DNA from: Gracilariopsis chorda
Lineage: Eukaryota; Rhodophyta; Florideophyceae; Gracilariales; Gracilariaceae
Assembly (NCBI GenBank): GCA_003194525.1
Contig: NBIV01000241.1
Location: forward strand, 1-64,000
Direction of reading: 5' to 3'
Length of the DNA: 64,000 nucleotides
Part shown: in pieces, positions 51,103-62,369 of the stretch
How positions within the stretch are numbered: position 1 is the stretch's first letter
How the letters are laid out: every line of letters starts with the position of its first letter
Translations under genes and position numbers: made by a program
The notes under the pieces: generated by a model
The model's database searches: none
Seen by the model: only the letters and a program-made list of their open reading frames with translations
What the model was told of the DNA's origin: nothing

Positions 51103-52396
51103 ATGCCCGAAGTATTAGATGGAACGAACTCCATCTGCAACGCGACCGAAGACACAGAGCACCCGATGCTCGATCGCCAACGAGCCACCCACCGATGCTC
51201 AGATACACCCAGCAAAAGGCAGGAACCGACATCACCGTATCAAGCGCGCTCAGATTTTGCCTTTCCTGACAGCTCCGCTTCTGTTTCCCCGGAAACCCCG
51301 CCTATCTTCTGTAGGGAAAGCTTCAGCCTTCCCGTGGATGGTCTCTCAGCTCCGACAGCCCCGACTGCGAATAGATCAGGGTATCGGCTGCCAGCACCCG
51401 CTCATCCGCGCCACCACATTACTCCTCCCATGCCTTCTGCTACTCCACTCGAACGAATGACGAACGCCGCCGCATGCAACAGCGCAAGAGACGATGTGGC
51501 CTGGCCTCCGGCCTCTGCATCGAACATGGAAAAGCCAGCCATCGATCTCGCTGCCGCTGGTACGCGTGGCAGCCCCGGATATGGGGGTTCGTATGTCCGT
51601 GGACACTCATCGTTGCGACTGACTCGCCCCCCAGACCCCGCTAGTGGTCGAATCGCAAAGAAAAAGAACAGCAAAAGCGGAAAAGCGCCAACGCGCGGCA
51701 GTGGCCTTTCGTCTGTCGAGACGGACACGATGCTTGACCTTATCGAAAAAATGCAGCCGCTGTGCAGGGATGAGTGGGACTTGCTTGCGCAGGAACATGG
51801 AAAGCGTCACCCGGAAAAGCAACGAACGTCAGACAGTCTCAAGAAAATTCGCGACCTTGTATCGCAAGAAGATACCGACTGGGGATCCCCGCATGCCCGA
51901 AGACGTCAGAAGAGCCAAACATTTGAGGTATGGGCTCACGGAGCTGGCGGAAATTGGTGACGGTGAGCAGCCACGTGAGGTTGTTTATCAATTCCTGCCA
52001 GGTGTTGAAGAGAATTCTGCGTCGCTCGCATCCGGCGACGAGCAGGATGCTCAATCTACCGGAAGGGACAGTTTGTCCGCTGCTCCGTCACGCGGCATTA
52101 CCCCAACGCTGCGGCCAATTGTAAACAGACCACCCCCCCGAATGGTCAGGGATGATGAAGACTTGACGTCCGTCGTCAAAATGATGATGATGCAGGACCA
52201 GCATCGTTGCGAAGAAGAAGCACGCCTGAGAGAGGAGGAGAGGAAGGAGGATCGCTTAAGACGGGAGGAGGGGAGGCGGAAAGAGGAAGAACAGAGACGC
52301 GAAGACTCTGAAAGGCACAAACAATTTATGGAGATGATGCTAGTCATGATGACGAAATGTGTGAATGATAATAGCAATCCTGCGTCGTCAAGATAA
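51103..52396 (+). pseudogene. Harbinger Myb/SANT-like DNA-binding protein, frameshifted
   Basis: Starts at ATG 51103 (MPEVLDGTNS). After a long Pro/Ser-rich N-terminus comes a trihelix-like segment: TDTMLDLIEKMQPLCRDEW, then ERTSDSLKKIRDL. A frame change near 51860 leads to KKIPTGDPRMPEDVRRAKHL, an end motif common to Myb/SANT-like proteins of Harbinger elements. A long charged coiled coil follows (RREEGRRKEEEQRREDSER, near 52260-52310), ending at 52396. In this family the protein binds the terminal repeats and carries the transposase into the nucleus. One indel breaks the gene. It ends 4 bp before the converging transposase. Confidence 0.7.
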
Positions 52397-52399
52397 AAG

Positions 52400-53578
52400 T
52401 CAGAGCCTCATGTGCCTAATGAGATAGTTGGCTTCAACACTCATCTGCGGCATGTACGAAGACAACAGTTGATTAATGCCAACAAGTCTCGCTCTCACGT
52501 TGAACAAGTATACAGCACATAGTAAAACGAGTCTTCGCTCTCCGTTTTCTTCGTATAAAAACCGGTCCTTCATGCGTGGGAATGAACCTTGGAACGCTCT
52601 CATGCCCCATTCTGCCGCCTGCCGCGCAGAAGTTGCTTGGCGCAGCAATATGATTTTGGCCGACGAATTGGCGCTCGTTTCGTCCTGCGCCGATTTGATG
52701 AGGAACGGATATTGCCCCCATGCGAATGCAGAATCCACCACACAGCGGCCACCAAAAGCATCGAAGGCGGCCTCGAGTTTCTCATACACGCCTCCCCATT
52801 CAGACACGAGAGAATCATGCATACTGCCGGGTGAATTCAAGGCGCATGCGATGATGACTCCACTGGGAGCAAACACCAACACGTTTGTGACTTAATGATC
52901 GTGTTTCCAACCATCATAAAAACGGTTTTGAATAAAGCAGTCTCCCGATTGTTCTAGGCAGAGTTTGAGTCCATCGGCAACTGCATAAACATCTTTTAGC
53001 GTGAAGTACTTTGCAGAAAACGCTAGCATGAACTGACGAGCTTCCTGTTTCGTTGGCATCCGAACTTGTGCTTGACAGTCATAGGTGAAAACGCGAAGAA
53101 GAATTCGCCTTGAGAAACGTAAAAACAACGAACACACAGAAGCCGTGATACCAAACAAAATGCACAAAGTCATAGTAGAACCACGCGTGCGATGCCAGTA
53201 GAGGATAAGTCCCAATTCGTTCCGTGCGGTAAGCAATCGCGGCCAACCCCGTCTGCGGTTCCTCATTCGTACAATGCAGATGCAGCCGTTCTTTGAGTAG
53301 AGTTTGTATCGTTCGTACAGTGGAGCAAATCGTTCAAGTAGATACGCAAAGGTGAGATGGTCGAAACCGGTCAATGTTATCAGAGGCTGGTCACAGGCGG
53401 AGTTGAAAAGTTGAACGAATGGAGAAGATGATGGATCGAGAAGGGCAACACGAGATATTCGTTGTGAGCGACGGTGGAGCCCACGAATTGAAAGTCGATC
53501 GCGAAACGTAATTGCAAGCCTTCGACGACGCCGACGGTCGAGGAGAAGAACCAGTAACATAGTAGACGAGGATTCCAT
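52400..53578 (-). pseudogene. Harbinger DDE transposase with one in-frame stop
   Basis: About 390 residues from ATG 53578, split only by a TAA at 52892-52894, where the family usually has a Tyr codon. Before the stop: TLKDVYAVADGLKL (first Asp of the DDE triad, DG), DCFIQNRFYDGWKHDH. After it: VLVFAPSGVIIACALN, SPGSMHDSLVSEW, VVDSAF (second Asp) and AEWGMRAFQGSFPRMK (the Glu). This is the PIF/Harbinger nuclease (DDE_Tnp_4 type). All three catalytic residues are present, so a single nonsense change is the only visible defect in the core. Confidence 0.85.
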
Positions 53579-53786
53579 CGCGCAGAAGTACTGCGAGCTG
53601 TTGAGAAGCAGAAGAGGAGGCAGAATTTTGCCTGATGTCGTACTGGCCTCGACGAGGTTTGCTGGCCTTCATAATCGTGTGGAAAAAGGTGCGGCTTTTC
53701 AGTGGCAGAAACACTGCTATCAAATTTGGGTGTTTACATTTTTGGCATTTATGCGTTGCACTCAAATTGAATTTCAGGTTCGACCC

Positions 53787-55357
53787 ATTAATGCATAAAG
53801 CCAAGTCACACATTTTCAGCAACACCGTGAATGCAAAACGTTACAAAAGAGCATGCAATTGAGTGCAAAAGACAGAGACGTAAGCATGCAAACGGGCTTG
53901 AGGCAGAACGATAAGCTGAGGGGGCAACCGGCCCCAGAGTAAAGCGATCGCAGAGGAGCGAGTGGACAGCCCTACAGCGCAGGAAGTTTGTTCTGACTCA
54001 TTATCTCTACGGTCACTCGCCTACATCCTCGCCCCTAGTCACCATGAGTGCCAAGTTCGGCTCTTATACATCTGTACAGAGATATGTTGGAGCTTCTGTT
54101 CTGCATCAATTCCATACAAGCCTTTTAAGAAAGAGAGATTCCCTACCGATTGTGGGAATTAGGGCAGCAACATTTCCCTCACAAGCACATAGATACCCAT
54201 GATTCGCCGGTTGTTGTTGACACGGCTACACGTTTTGTCCAGATATGTCAGTGCATATGTGCGTGTTTGTATGAGCTCGTGTCTCTAATTCCAAGACTTC
54301 AGTAGGGGCTAGCCCGAATAGAACCCCACTCTCTCCAGATAAACCAACAGCTTTTCTGGCCATGTTCTTAATATTGATTCGGCGTCAGAGCCTTGCCTCT
54401 CTCGGAGAGGTGGAAGTTCTCTACGTCGGGACGGCGCTCTTCGGCGACATCTAAGAACGAAATAGTCAAGTAAGTTGTGCCCACATCCGAGCGGGTGGAA
54501 ACATTTCTTGTTCCGGATAAACGGAGAAATAAGGTGTAGTGCTGGGACTCAGCGCATATGCCAAACTACGAAAACACGTTAACTCTTCGTCCAGGAAGAA
54601 CACCTGCCTTCCTGAAGAGATAAAGCTTTTACTGAATGCTCTCCTTCAGCTTAGTAATAGAAAGCTGTTGACCACAATAAAGAAGAAGAAGAACACCTCT
54701 CTCTCCTTCATGAGTGTTGCCGGAATCTGAAGCAACAAAACTCCCTTTTTTGGAGATTCAGCTCAGAAGACCTTCGTGCGGTTCGCATCTCCCTTTTGCT
54801 TGTCGTTTGGATATCTAGAAACAGTACGAGTATGAAGGCAAGCAGGCAACAGCATAGAGTTCATCCGGGCTGTGCCTTGGAATTGGTTACTTCCTTCACA
54901 GCCCAGGGTTTGATGAAGACAAGAATCTCCACTCATCAGTTTTCGTTGACGCTTCCGAAACTGAGAATGATAATTACGAGCATTGTGTTGAATTTTATTG
55001 AGATATACAGGCTCTTTGCGCAGTTACGGGAGGAGCACTACTAGCTAATTCTGTCTTCGTAGGAATCAAGAAACTTATCTCGCCTCTGTTAAATATATAT
55101 CTGCCGCAGGAACCCCTTCTTTCTTTCGTACTCGGCAACTCTTTGCGTCAGACTTTGTTTGTTACTGACAGCGAAACATGCAGTGATCCAGGTCAATGAT
55201 TCACGAATGCTAGGTTCAGGAGAAATACCTGGAAGCCTCTAGTATACTGTAATCACATCGAAGCGCAGCTGTTTTCTTGCAACTGTGTTAAGCACTAAAG
55301 CTATAGTGAAGCTTGTAATAGAGAACGATCGAATGCACTCTGAAATACTACGTCAAC
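53787..55357. other. No recognised gene
   Basis: Between the Harbinger element and the first MFS gene. Short open frames exist (for example 54539-54730 and 54796-55044, +), but they show no recognisable domain. Part of it must be the 3' untranslated region of the MFS gene ending at 55358. Confidence 0.4.
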
Positions 55358-57003
55358 CTACGGCTTCGAAACCACCGCTTGCAACGGGTATTCGATATCG
55401 AAGGTCTTGTTTTTCTCAGCACTGTCATATACACTTCCATATGAGCTGAGCTTTCCTGGCATGTATGCAAACGCTTCTTCACATCGTTGCATCACAGCTA
55501 TGGCCAACAATCCTAGTATACCCAGTGTTCCGAGAACCATGTACGCTTTGCAAAATGAGATAGGTGTGATGACAATACCTGAATCCATTCCCGATGCCAT
55601 AGAAAACAACTTTGTCGCAAGCGCACAACCTAGGCCGATCGCAATGCCCCCGCCAAATCCAAACACAAACGAGCAGTTTGCACCACCGAAAAAATCACGT
55701 GCGAGAAGTGATGACACAGAGGTACACATATCAACATTGATCACAAGTAATGACGACAGAACTGCGAATCCTTCGTAAGACTTAGCCTGCGACATCGGGA
55801 CCAGTAAGAAGAAGAATATGCTCTGAAGAAACAGTAATACAGCTGTCGTATTTTTCCCGCCTGAGAAGAAAAAACCGCTTCTCGTTCTGAGCACGTCAAC
55901 CATGAAACCCGCCACCAATCGACAGATTGTTGATCCGAAAGTTGCAAGTTGAAACACGCGTACAAGTTGCTTCATAGGACGTTCGAAACTAAGACCCACT
56001 TGGTAGAAGTATCCGTAAAAGGAGAATGGCGCCATAGCGTTGAATATCACTATTATGTAAAACCAGAACGATGGGGCTCTAACGATTGTTTGCCATGACA
56101 AACATTGTTCATTTTGAAAAAGTGATGCCTCTTCATTGTTTTGCGGTACGTGATGAGCGTTACCTGGAATGTCCAAGTTCATTGTTCCGAGAAGTGAGCA
56201 AAGAGTAAGAACGGTTGCAGTTGCATACAACGCGTACTTGCATCCCAACGATACTTCCAACCAGTGACAGAATGATGAAAACGACACGACACCCAGCCCA
56301 AAGGACATTTGCCCAATACCAACTGCAAGACCGGGATGAGTAGGGTACCACATGGGTAGAAGCTCAGCACAAAGCAAGTAATCTGAGGTTGCAAAAATGT
56401 CAGATATATGCATGGCAGAACCACAAACAACAAAGAGACTTGTGCGAGCCACTTACTAATACTTAAAGGGAATGCCTGCATTACGATAGCAAAGGCGACC
56501 AAGAACCGACTAGATATTGAAACACCGTATCCTGCAAGGAACAGAGCTGCGAATCCACCAGTGGCAAGAAAGGACTGTCCACGAATGCACGCCAATGTTG
56601 AACTCTTGTCACCGGGAATTCGGCATGCAGACTTTGATCTAGAGAGGTAAAGTGCAGCAATAAGCATGACCAACGTACTCGCAACGTTCATCTTTCCAAT
56701 CGACGAACCCCAAATGTCATCCAGTACATGCGGTGGGTGGGCTGAACGTTGAATGGCATCGCTGAATACACCAAGCGCGAATGTCGAGCCCGATAGGAAT
56801 TGAAGGATACACGCAAGGGCTATTTGGAAAAGGCTTTTGGCGCTGTGGTGAACGTTGGGATTGGTGAAGGTCATGGTGAAGATATTCGTGACGCGGGAGC
56901 GTGAACTACGGTTAGAGAGGTGAGATGCACGGCTCTGACCGGTGAAGTCAAGCTTGGTTACCGGACGACTCGTCGTTGCATGATCAATGATGCGGTCATA
57001 CAT
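55358..57003 (-). CDS. MFS transporter 1 (one 74-nt intron)
   Basis: Major facilitator superfamily membrane transporter of about 523 residues; exons 57003-56457 and 56382-55358, intron 56383-56456. The intron starts GTAAGT and ends CCTCAG, and splicing joins the frames through INYLLCAELLPMWYPTHPG. ATG is at 57003; a second one 43 codons later (MTFTNPNVHH) may be the real start of the membrane domain. About 12 hydrophobic segments are seen, with a hydrophilic central loop (NNEEASLFQNEQ). PTHPGLAVGIGQMSFGLG and FGFGGGIAIGLGCALATK are helix-packing Gly motifs of the OFA/nodulin-like branch. Substrate unknown. It is a tandem paralogue of the gene at 58562-60053, sharing the intron position. Confidence 0.8.
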
Positions 57004-58165
57004 CTTGCGGACGGGCTGGCGAGGTCAGTGATGGCACTGAATTCTGAGAGACACTTCAGTGATTCGGTGAACGTGACTAGCTGGCGTCACTCCCCGCGGG
57101 AGATGGAACTTCTTGAGAAAGACTGGTAGTCTTTGTAGTGGTCGGAAGAGGCGGACAGGTCAGTCATGGACTGTTGGTTTGGCCAATTGATTTGCAGAAC
57201 GGTTGCATTGCACGTTACTATTGGTCGCTAATCAGAAAATATAATGTATCTATCGCCGTTGGCCAGTCACCCGATCTTACATGCGAAGGTAGAACTGAGG
57301 CCCTCAAAGATCTCCCTGGCGTTTGAGCATTCTGCGCCGAACTTATGTCCCGCATCGCCCTGCTGAAGAATTCCAATCGTTTGCAGTCGAGTTCTTGTGG
57401 CTGTGCATGTCTCGGGCAAGCACTGGTGGGACCTCGGGCGTGACTCATTCCTTTTACCCTGTGCACAGTCCTCCCCTCTCTCGTACGTAGGGATGTCAGA
57501 CATAAAAACTGTCGTATTATGGAGACAACCCTGCCACGTCCTCTTGCATTCCAGGATGCAAAAGAAGTTCGCGACATCATCGGTGGCTTTCTTTGCATGT
57601 GCGCAAACACACTTCGCCGAAATGGCAAGACTTTCAAGGGAATACTCCTGAACTCTGTCAACTCTTCACATCTTGAGCAGCGAACCTTCATCATGCTTCA
57701 CCATGCATCTGTCCCTTTGTCTGTTCTACAAAGACGTTTTGACAAGTGCAGCTGATGTTCGAGAATAATTCGACATAAGAATGAGATGTGTGCGCGGGAG
57801 AGTGTGTGGCCGCTTTGCAAACTCGGAAAACGTGATATAATATACCTTCTTTGACTAAACCGGTTGAGAGGGTTTCGAAACCCTATACATCTGTTCTGAG
57901 GGGGCGTCAAAGTTGTCGTAGCCCATATGGAACCACGATGCTAAATCGCTTTGAGCTGGATGCCTGCTGTGATGAGGGATCACTGCAAGGTACTGGCGAG
58001 TCCCGTTAAGGGCACATGCAGTTCCGCCCGTCGCCCGTCGAGGTGTACCGACCTTCCGAAAAGGCTACACAAGACCATGAAGTTACGCCGGATGAGGAAG
58101 CCAAATGGATATGCGATTGGGTCTATTAGGGGAACTTAGCCTCGGAATTAGAGGCACGTGCCCGT

Positions 58166-58219
<54 letters not shown>

Positions 58220-58561
58220 CTGTTCTGAATAGGTCCAACGCAGTTGTTAGTGCAAATGATAACTCGTTGTGAAGTAATACCCTCAACAACTAGTATCTTC
58301 GATGAAGAGTATCCTCGCATGTCACTTGGTTTCATCGCACCGATCCCTTTAATTCAGTACGACCTGTTCCGTCCGATGTTCAAAATCCGCGATCTCCCCG
58401 TGGCTGATCGTTCTTTCATGTACTATGACTGAACAAGTCTTCAAGACTCTGTGGAGGTAAGAGTAAGACGTATGGTACATGTGCGCTGTGCTTGAATCCG
58501 CAGTAATTTTTTATGTACCTTCGTGGCTTTATATCTTATACGTGATCCAGGACGGTCTCAG
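57004..58561. other. Intergenic between MFS genes
   Basis: No firm gene. A 78-codon ORF at 57519-57755 (+, METTLPRPLAFQDAKEVRD) has some protein-like composition but no recognised match. Contains the CA repeat at 58168-58218. acatctgttctga occurs at both 57886 and 58217. Confidence 0.4.
58168..58218. repeat. (AC)n microsatellite, 51 bp
   Basis: Uninterrupted AC dinucleotide run, about 25 units. Confidence 0.98.
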
Positions 58562-60053
58562 TTATCCACATTCTGAGTCAAGCTGTGTTGTATCCACTAC
58601 GGTATCGTGGTGACCATTCGGAAAAGGCGGTTGAAACGCAAATACGCATCTGTGCAGAAAATAGCCTGCCGTCAGACCAACTGCTGTCCACACCAGAGAA
58701 AACCAGTAATAGTTGCTATAGTCATCTGAAAACTGCTCAACCTCGACCGCTAATTGTTCCATCATTACAACTGAAAAGGATCCTCCTAGACCCAACGCCA
58801 GGCTACCTCCCATTCCGAAAACTAAAGCACTGTTATTCTTCCCGAACATCTCCCGCGCTAATATAACGGCCAAGCATGTGGACCCCGAGTACAACATCAT
58901 GATTGATCCGCCTATCACATTGAAAGATTCAAAGCAAGACATGGGAATCATGAGCAGAAATAAGAACAGTTGTGAAGCCAGTACCGCCATTATCGCCTTC
59001 TTCGACGCCAGCGAGGATCCGTCTGCGTGCTTAAGCCCCTCGCAGATACCACCGAAAAATGGACGAGAAATTGAGCTGAGAATACTTACAATCTGGAAGC
59101 ATCGCACCTGGACATGCAATGGCACGCCATAAGAATTACCAATGTCGAAAAAGTATGGAAAGAATGCATACGGCGCTTGAGTGGCGGATAGCGTAATGAC
59201 ATACAACCAGAATACTGTGAGGCAGGGCAAGGTTTTCCATGTTAGCGGCCTTCCATCGGGAAGGTGATTTGAAAGAAGTGGGTCATCTTCTGACTTGGAC
59301 GCCTCTTCCGAACATGGCAGTTCTGGCCATTCTACGAGCATAACACTTGCAAAACAAGGTAAAGACATAATTGCTGTCGTGAGATATACTGCTCTCGCAA
59401 CGTTCGTATTTGACACAAATCGGCTATATACATCAGATAGTACGACGGAACCGAGTCCGTATGCCAGTTGGCAAAGACCAATAGCAAGTCCAGGATTATT
59501 CGGAAGCCATGCGGTCGCTAGCTCTCCACCAAGTAGATAACCTGCATCATGGGCGTTTGATCATATCATAATATGATTTGATGAGAGTTGTTAGCAAAAC
59601 TAGATGTTATCTGCAAATTTCAAATCACGGTGTACAGAGTGGAACCTTACATATACCAAATCCAAAACCTAAGCTCGAAAGACCGAGTTTGATAAGTAAG
59701 GGTGATTCGAACGCAATCCCAAGCCCACCCAGGCCTAAAAGCGAAAACGAAATCGCAGCAGTGAACAACGCGATACGTATTCGTGAAGTTCTGGAAGCCC
59801 ATGGCGAAGCGGGGTCCGATTCATCACATCCTTGACTCAGGAAAAGGCCGCAGGCCATCAACGAAATAGTGCAAGTAATGTTGTTATAAGCCATAGAGGA
59901 TGTCCAGACTCCATCTAGCGCATCAGAGTCACTTGCGCTTTCCTCGATTGCTAAGTTATAGACTCCCAACACAGTGGTGCCTCCAATAATAAACATAATC
60001 GTACTGACAATGAACACATTCTTGAATGCACCAAACGAGACGACGACTCCCAT
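58562..60053 (-). CDS. MFS transporter 2 (one 109-nt intron)
   Basis: MFS transporter of about 460 residues; exons 60053-59651 and 59541-58562, intron 59542-59650 with GTAAGG donor and GATGCAG acceptor. Splicing gives GFGICYLLGGELATAWLPNN, which aligns with INYLLCAELLPMWYPTHP at the splice point of the paralogue at 55358-57003, so the intron predates their duplication. ATG at 60053. It has about 12 hydrophobic segments and a central loop (LPCSEEASKSEDDPLLSNH). FGMGGSLALGLGGSFSV corresponds to the Gly motif of the paralogue. Substrate unknown. Shorter N-terminus than its neighbour. Confidence 0.85.
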
Positions 60054-60064
60054 GAAGAAAGAGG

Positions 60065-60421
60065 TCGCAGACTGGACACAGAAACTGATTTGATCACAAC
60101 GGGAGAGAGTGAAGAGAAAAGGCGAAGCGGAACGAAAGTGAAAGACATGGTACTTTTGTCCCTCAACGATGACATTGACACAGATAAAGGTGGAGCGTAA
60201 GAAAAGTCGACGTGGCCTGATAAATGAATCGGAATAAAGAGATCACAGAATGGAAGCAAAAACTGATTTGACCCCAACACGAGAGAGTGAAAAGAAAAGG
60301 GAAGCAGAACGAGAGTGAAGGGCATGGTCCTTTATGCCCTCAACGGCCACCTTGACACAGATGAAGGTGGTGGAGCGTACGACGTTTCGACGTGGCCTGA
60401 TAAATGAATCAGAATAAACAG
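60065..60421. repeat. 178-bp tandem duplication upstream of MFS 2
   Basis: Two diverged copies (about 60065-60242 and 60243-60421) share aactgattt, gagagagtga, cctcaac and tcgacgtggcctgataaatgaatc in order, with a period of 178 bp. They lie directly upstream of MFS transporter 2 and may hold duplicated promoter elements. Confidence 0.8.
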
Positions 60422-61821
60422 CCGTAAGAAGTAATCTGAATGATACAGTTACGCGCTGCGTAGATCTGCGTATGACGGTAATATAACTTGTTTGAAGGAT
60501 GGGGAATGTCCCTTCGATCCTGAAGGAAAAATGCGGCATAGCCCCCTCGACAACGTATCTGACGTGCGGATGCAGGATTTGTGGCCACATAATCAGGATC
60601 GCTATACTAGCATGGATACCGAAGGGTAGCTCATCTGCAGTTGAAACTGGGCCACCGGACTGGTTGAAGCGACTCTACATTCAGTGGATACGACGACGAC
60701 GAAAAATGGGCGTGATGTCGCGGCATGAGCAGCATTGTACTGGTTCGGGAGGAGGAAGGTGAGCATTGTTGCACAGGCATGGGATGTGGTACTCGGGCCG
60801 ATGTTTAGACCGGCGCCAAGCGCGCATTCTGGCAAGTGCACCTTCGGCGGAGGTAACGGCTTGAGCACGTGCGAGCTGATGGGGGAAGGTAACAAGGTGT
60901 CAGTTTGAACGGTCATGTCATAGGCAGCTTCGGAATTGTCGTGGACAGGGTTGATTCGGCCGAGACGGCAAAGTGAAGACTGGCCTGCTTCAGAGTGGGT
61001 TACACATGAGCCGAGGCTAAGTAACTGGGGGAAAAAGTTTGTTCGTAGAGAAGGGCGTGTGACATGAACGCTCGCAACCGGGCACCGAACGACAGGGATA
61101 CATAAAACGGGGCTTTCGCACCAGCTCGAACCATGTTGACATGTTATCAAGTTGTACGATGGTCTGTGGAACGAGGGTTTTGGTGAGAGTACAAGTTCTC
61201 AAGACGAATTCAGGTTGGTAATACTAGGGGTGTTGAACAGCTCTGGAGGGTTCGTCATTACAAGGGCGCCAATGCGATCACAGCTTGAAAGCCGCAATGA
61301 AATGAGCGTGGAATTGAATGAAGCTGCGTTTGTTGGGCTCGTGTCGCCTTGGCGATGCGGAACGGTATGGTACCAGCGAGTACCTTCCACTAATCGAAGC
61401 GCTAGTTCTCCGATGGGTCTGATAAGAGCTGACCGTCTGACACACAACTGCTTCCACGCTAAAGCATGACCGCGTTGCGTTTCACTTGTTACGGTTGAAG
61501 TGGAAAGGCTCCACAAACGCTGTAAAAAGCTCCGTTCTGTAAGCCATGAGCGCTGCTTGTGGCCAAGTGTTGCCTCATGAGTGAGCGAAATGCAAAACAG
61601 GACGTTTTGGTTGGCTGTTCCAAGCGCAAATTAGGGTGGTAGCGCTGTCTCAGACATGGTGACATTCTATCTGCGCGCTCAATGCGCGAGCTCGCCTTCG
61701 TCATCATCCATCACGCCGCCTCTCAACCCTCAATGCAAGCCCAGTGACTCCTGCGTCCGGACACTGCCTCCCCCAAAGGAAGTGCCGTTTCTTCCCCTTC
61801 TTTCCCCCCACTCGTTTAGCA
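60422..61821. other. No recognised gene
   Basis: Between the MFS pair and the one-helix protein gene. ORFs on both strands (60499-60762 +, 60602-61150 -, 61152-61469 +) lack recognisable domains. The part next to 61822 is pyrimidine-rich (61770-61812), as expected for a 5' leader. Confidence 0.4.
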
Positions 61822-62334
61822 ATGCATCCGCAACTAGCTTTCGCCAACTCCTCGAACGTCTCCTTCAACCGCATCCGACGCTCACAAACGTGCATCAGGC
61901 CCACCACCACCACCCGAGTCGCTGTCCGTCGCTGGCGCGCCACCGCGGCTGATCCGGAACGTCCGAAGAATATTCAGCCCCCAACGCCGGATCCACTCCC
62001 GGAGCCCCCCGCACAGCAGGAATCGCAGCCCGACGCGCAGCCCGTACCCGACGCCCAATTTGAACAGCAAGTACCAGGCAAGATTCAATTAGACGAACTC
62101 ACCATAGCAAAACAACGAACCGTCCTGGAAGAATATTCGCGCGAGCTCCGTCAAAAGCGGTTGGAAGAAGAAAGAGAAGCGGCTAGAATATTCGGATGGG
62201 TGCCCTATGCAGAAACTCTCAACGGTCGTCTAGCCATGTTTTTCCTCGTCACCGGGTTACTCACCGAGTATTGGACGGGCTACACTTTACCCGAACAAGT
62301 GGAACTCATGCTGCGCACATTGGGAATAATCTAG
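61822..62334 (+). CDS. Nuclear one-helix (HLIP/OHP-type) chlorophyll-binding protein
   Basis: 170 residues from ATG 61822 (MHPQLAFANSSN); the GTG upstream at 61744 is not needed. The first about 42 residues are rich in Ser, Thr and Arg with few acids, like a plastid transit peptide. A Pro/Gln-rich linker and a charged helix (RELRQKRLEEEREAAR) follow. The C-terminus carries one light-harvesting-type helix: FGWVPYAETLNGRLAMFFLVTG, with the E..NGR.AM chlorophyll-binding signature (Glu and Asn ligands and the paired Arg), then LLTEYWTGYTLPEQ. Proteins of this family bind pigments in the thylakoid membrane and help protect and assemble photosystems. Its 3' end faces INO1 with only a 35-bp gap. Confidence 0.88.
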   Translation: MHPQLAFANSSNVSFNRIRRSQTCIRPTTTTRVAVRRWRATAADPERPKNIQPPTPDPLPEPPAQQESQPDAQPVPDAQFEQQVPGKIQLDELTIAKQRTVLEEYSRELRQKRLEEEREAARIFGWVPYAETLNGRLAMFFLVTGLLTEYWTGYTLPEQVELMLRTLGII

Positions 62335-62369
62335 TTGCCCTTGTTTTTGTTTAACTAATCGACGCGCTT

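Larger units (their letters stand above)
50769..53786 (-). mobile_element. PIF/Harbinger DNA transposon
   Basis: A 3018-bp element with 15-bp terminal inverted repeats (left gggtctaacctgaaa 50769-50783; right, on the + strand, tttcaggttcgaccc 53772-53786; one mismatch) and 3-bp target duplication ATT (50766-50768, 53787-53789). It has the standard two converging genes, a Myb-like protein (+) and a DDE nuclease (-), both broken, so it is non-autonomous now. Confidence 0.85.

Noticed and set aside
54539-55044. Possible retrotransposon fragment upstream of MFS 1
   Set aside because: No RT, integrase or RNase H motif could be found in any frame.
57218-57694. 158-codon ORF on the - strand
   Set aside because: No domain, starts without context and overlaps equally long + strand frames; composition not convincing.
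58168-58218. CRISPR or satellite array
   Set aside because: Plain dinucleotide microsatellite with no spacers. No CRISPR, tRNA or rRNA was found in the window.
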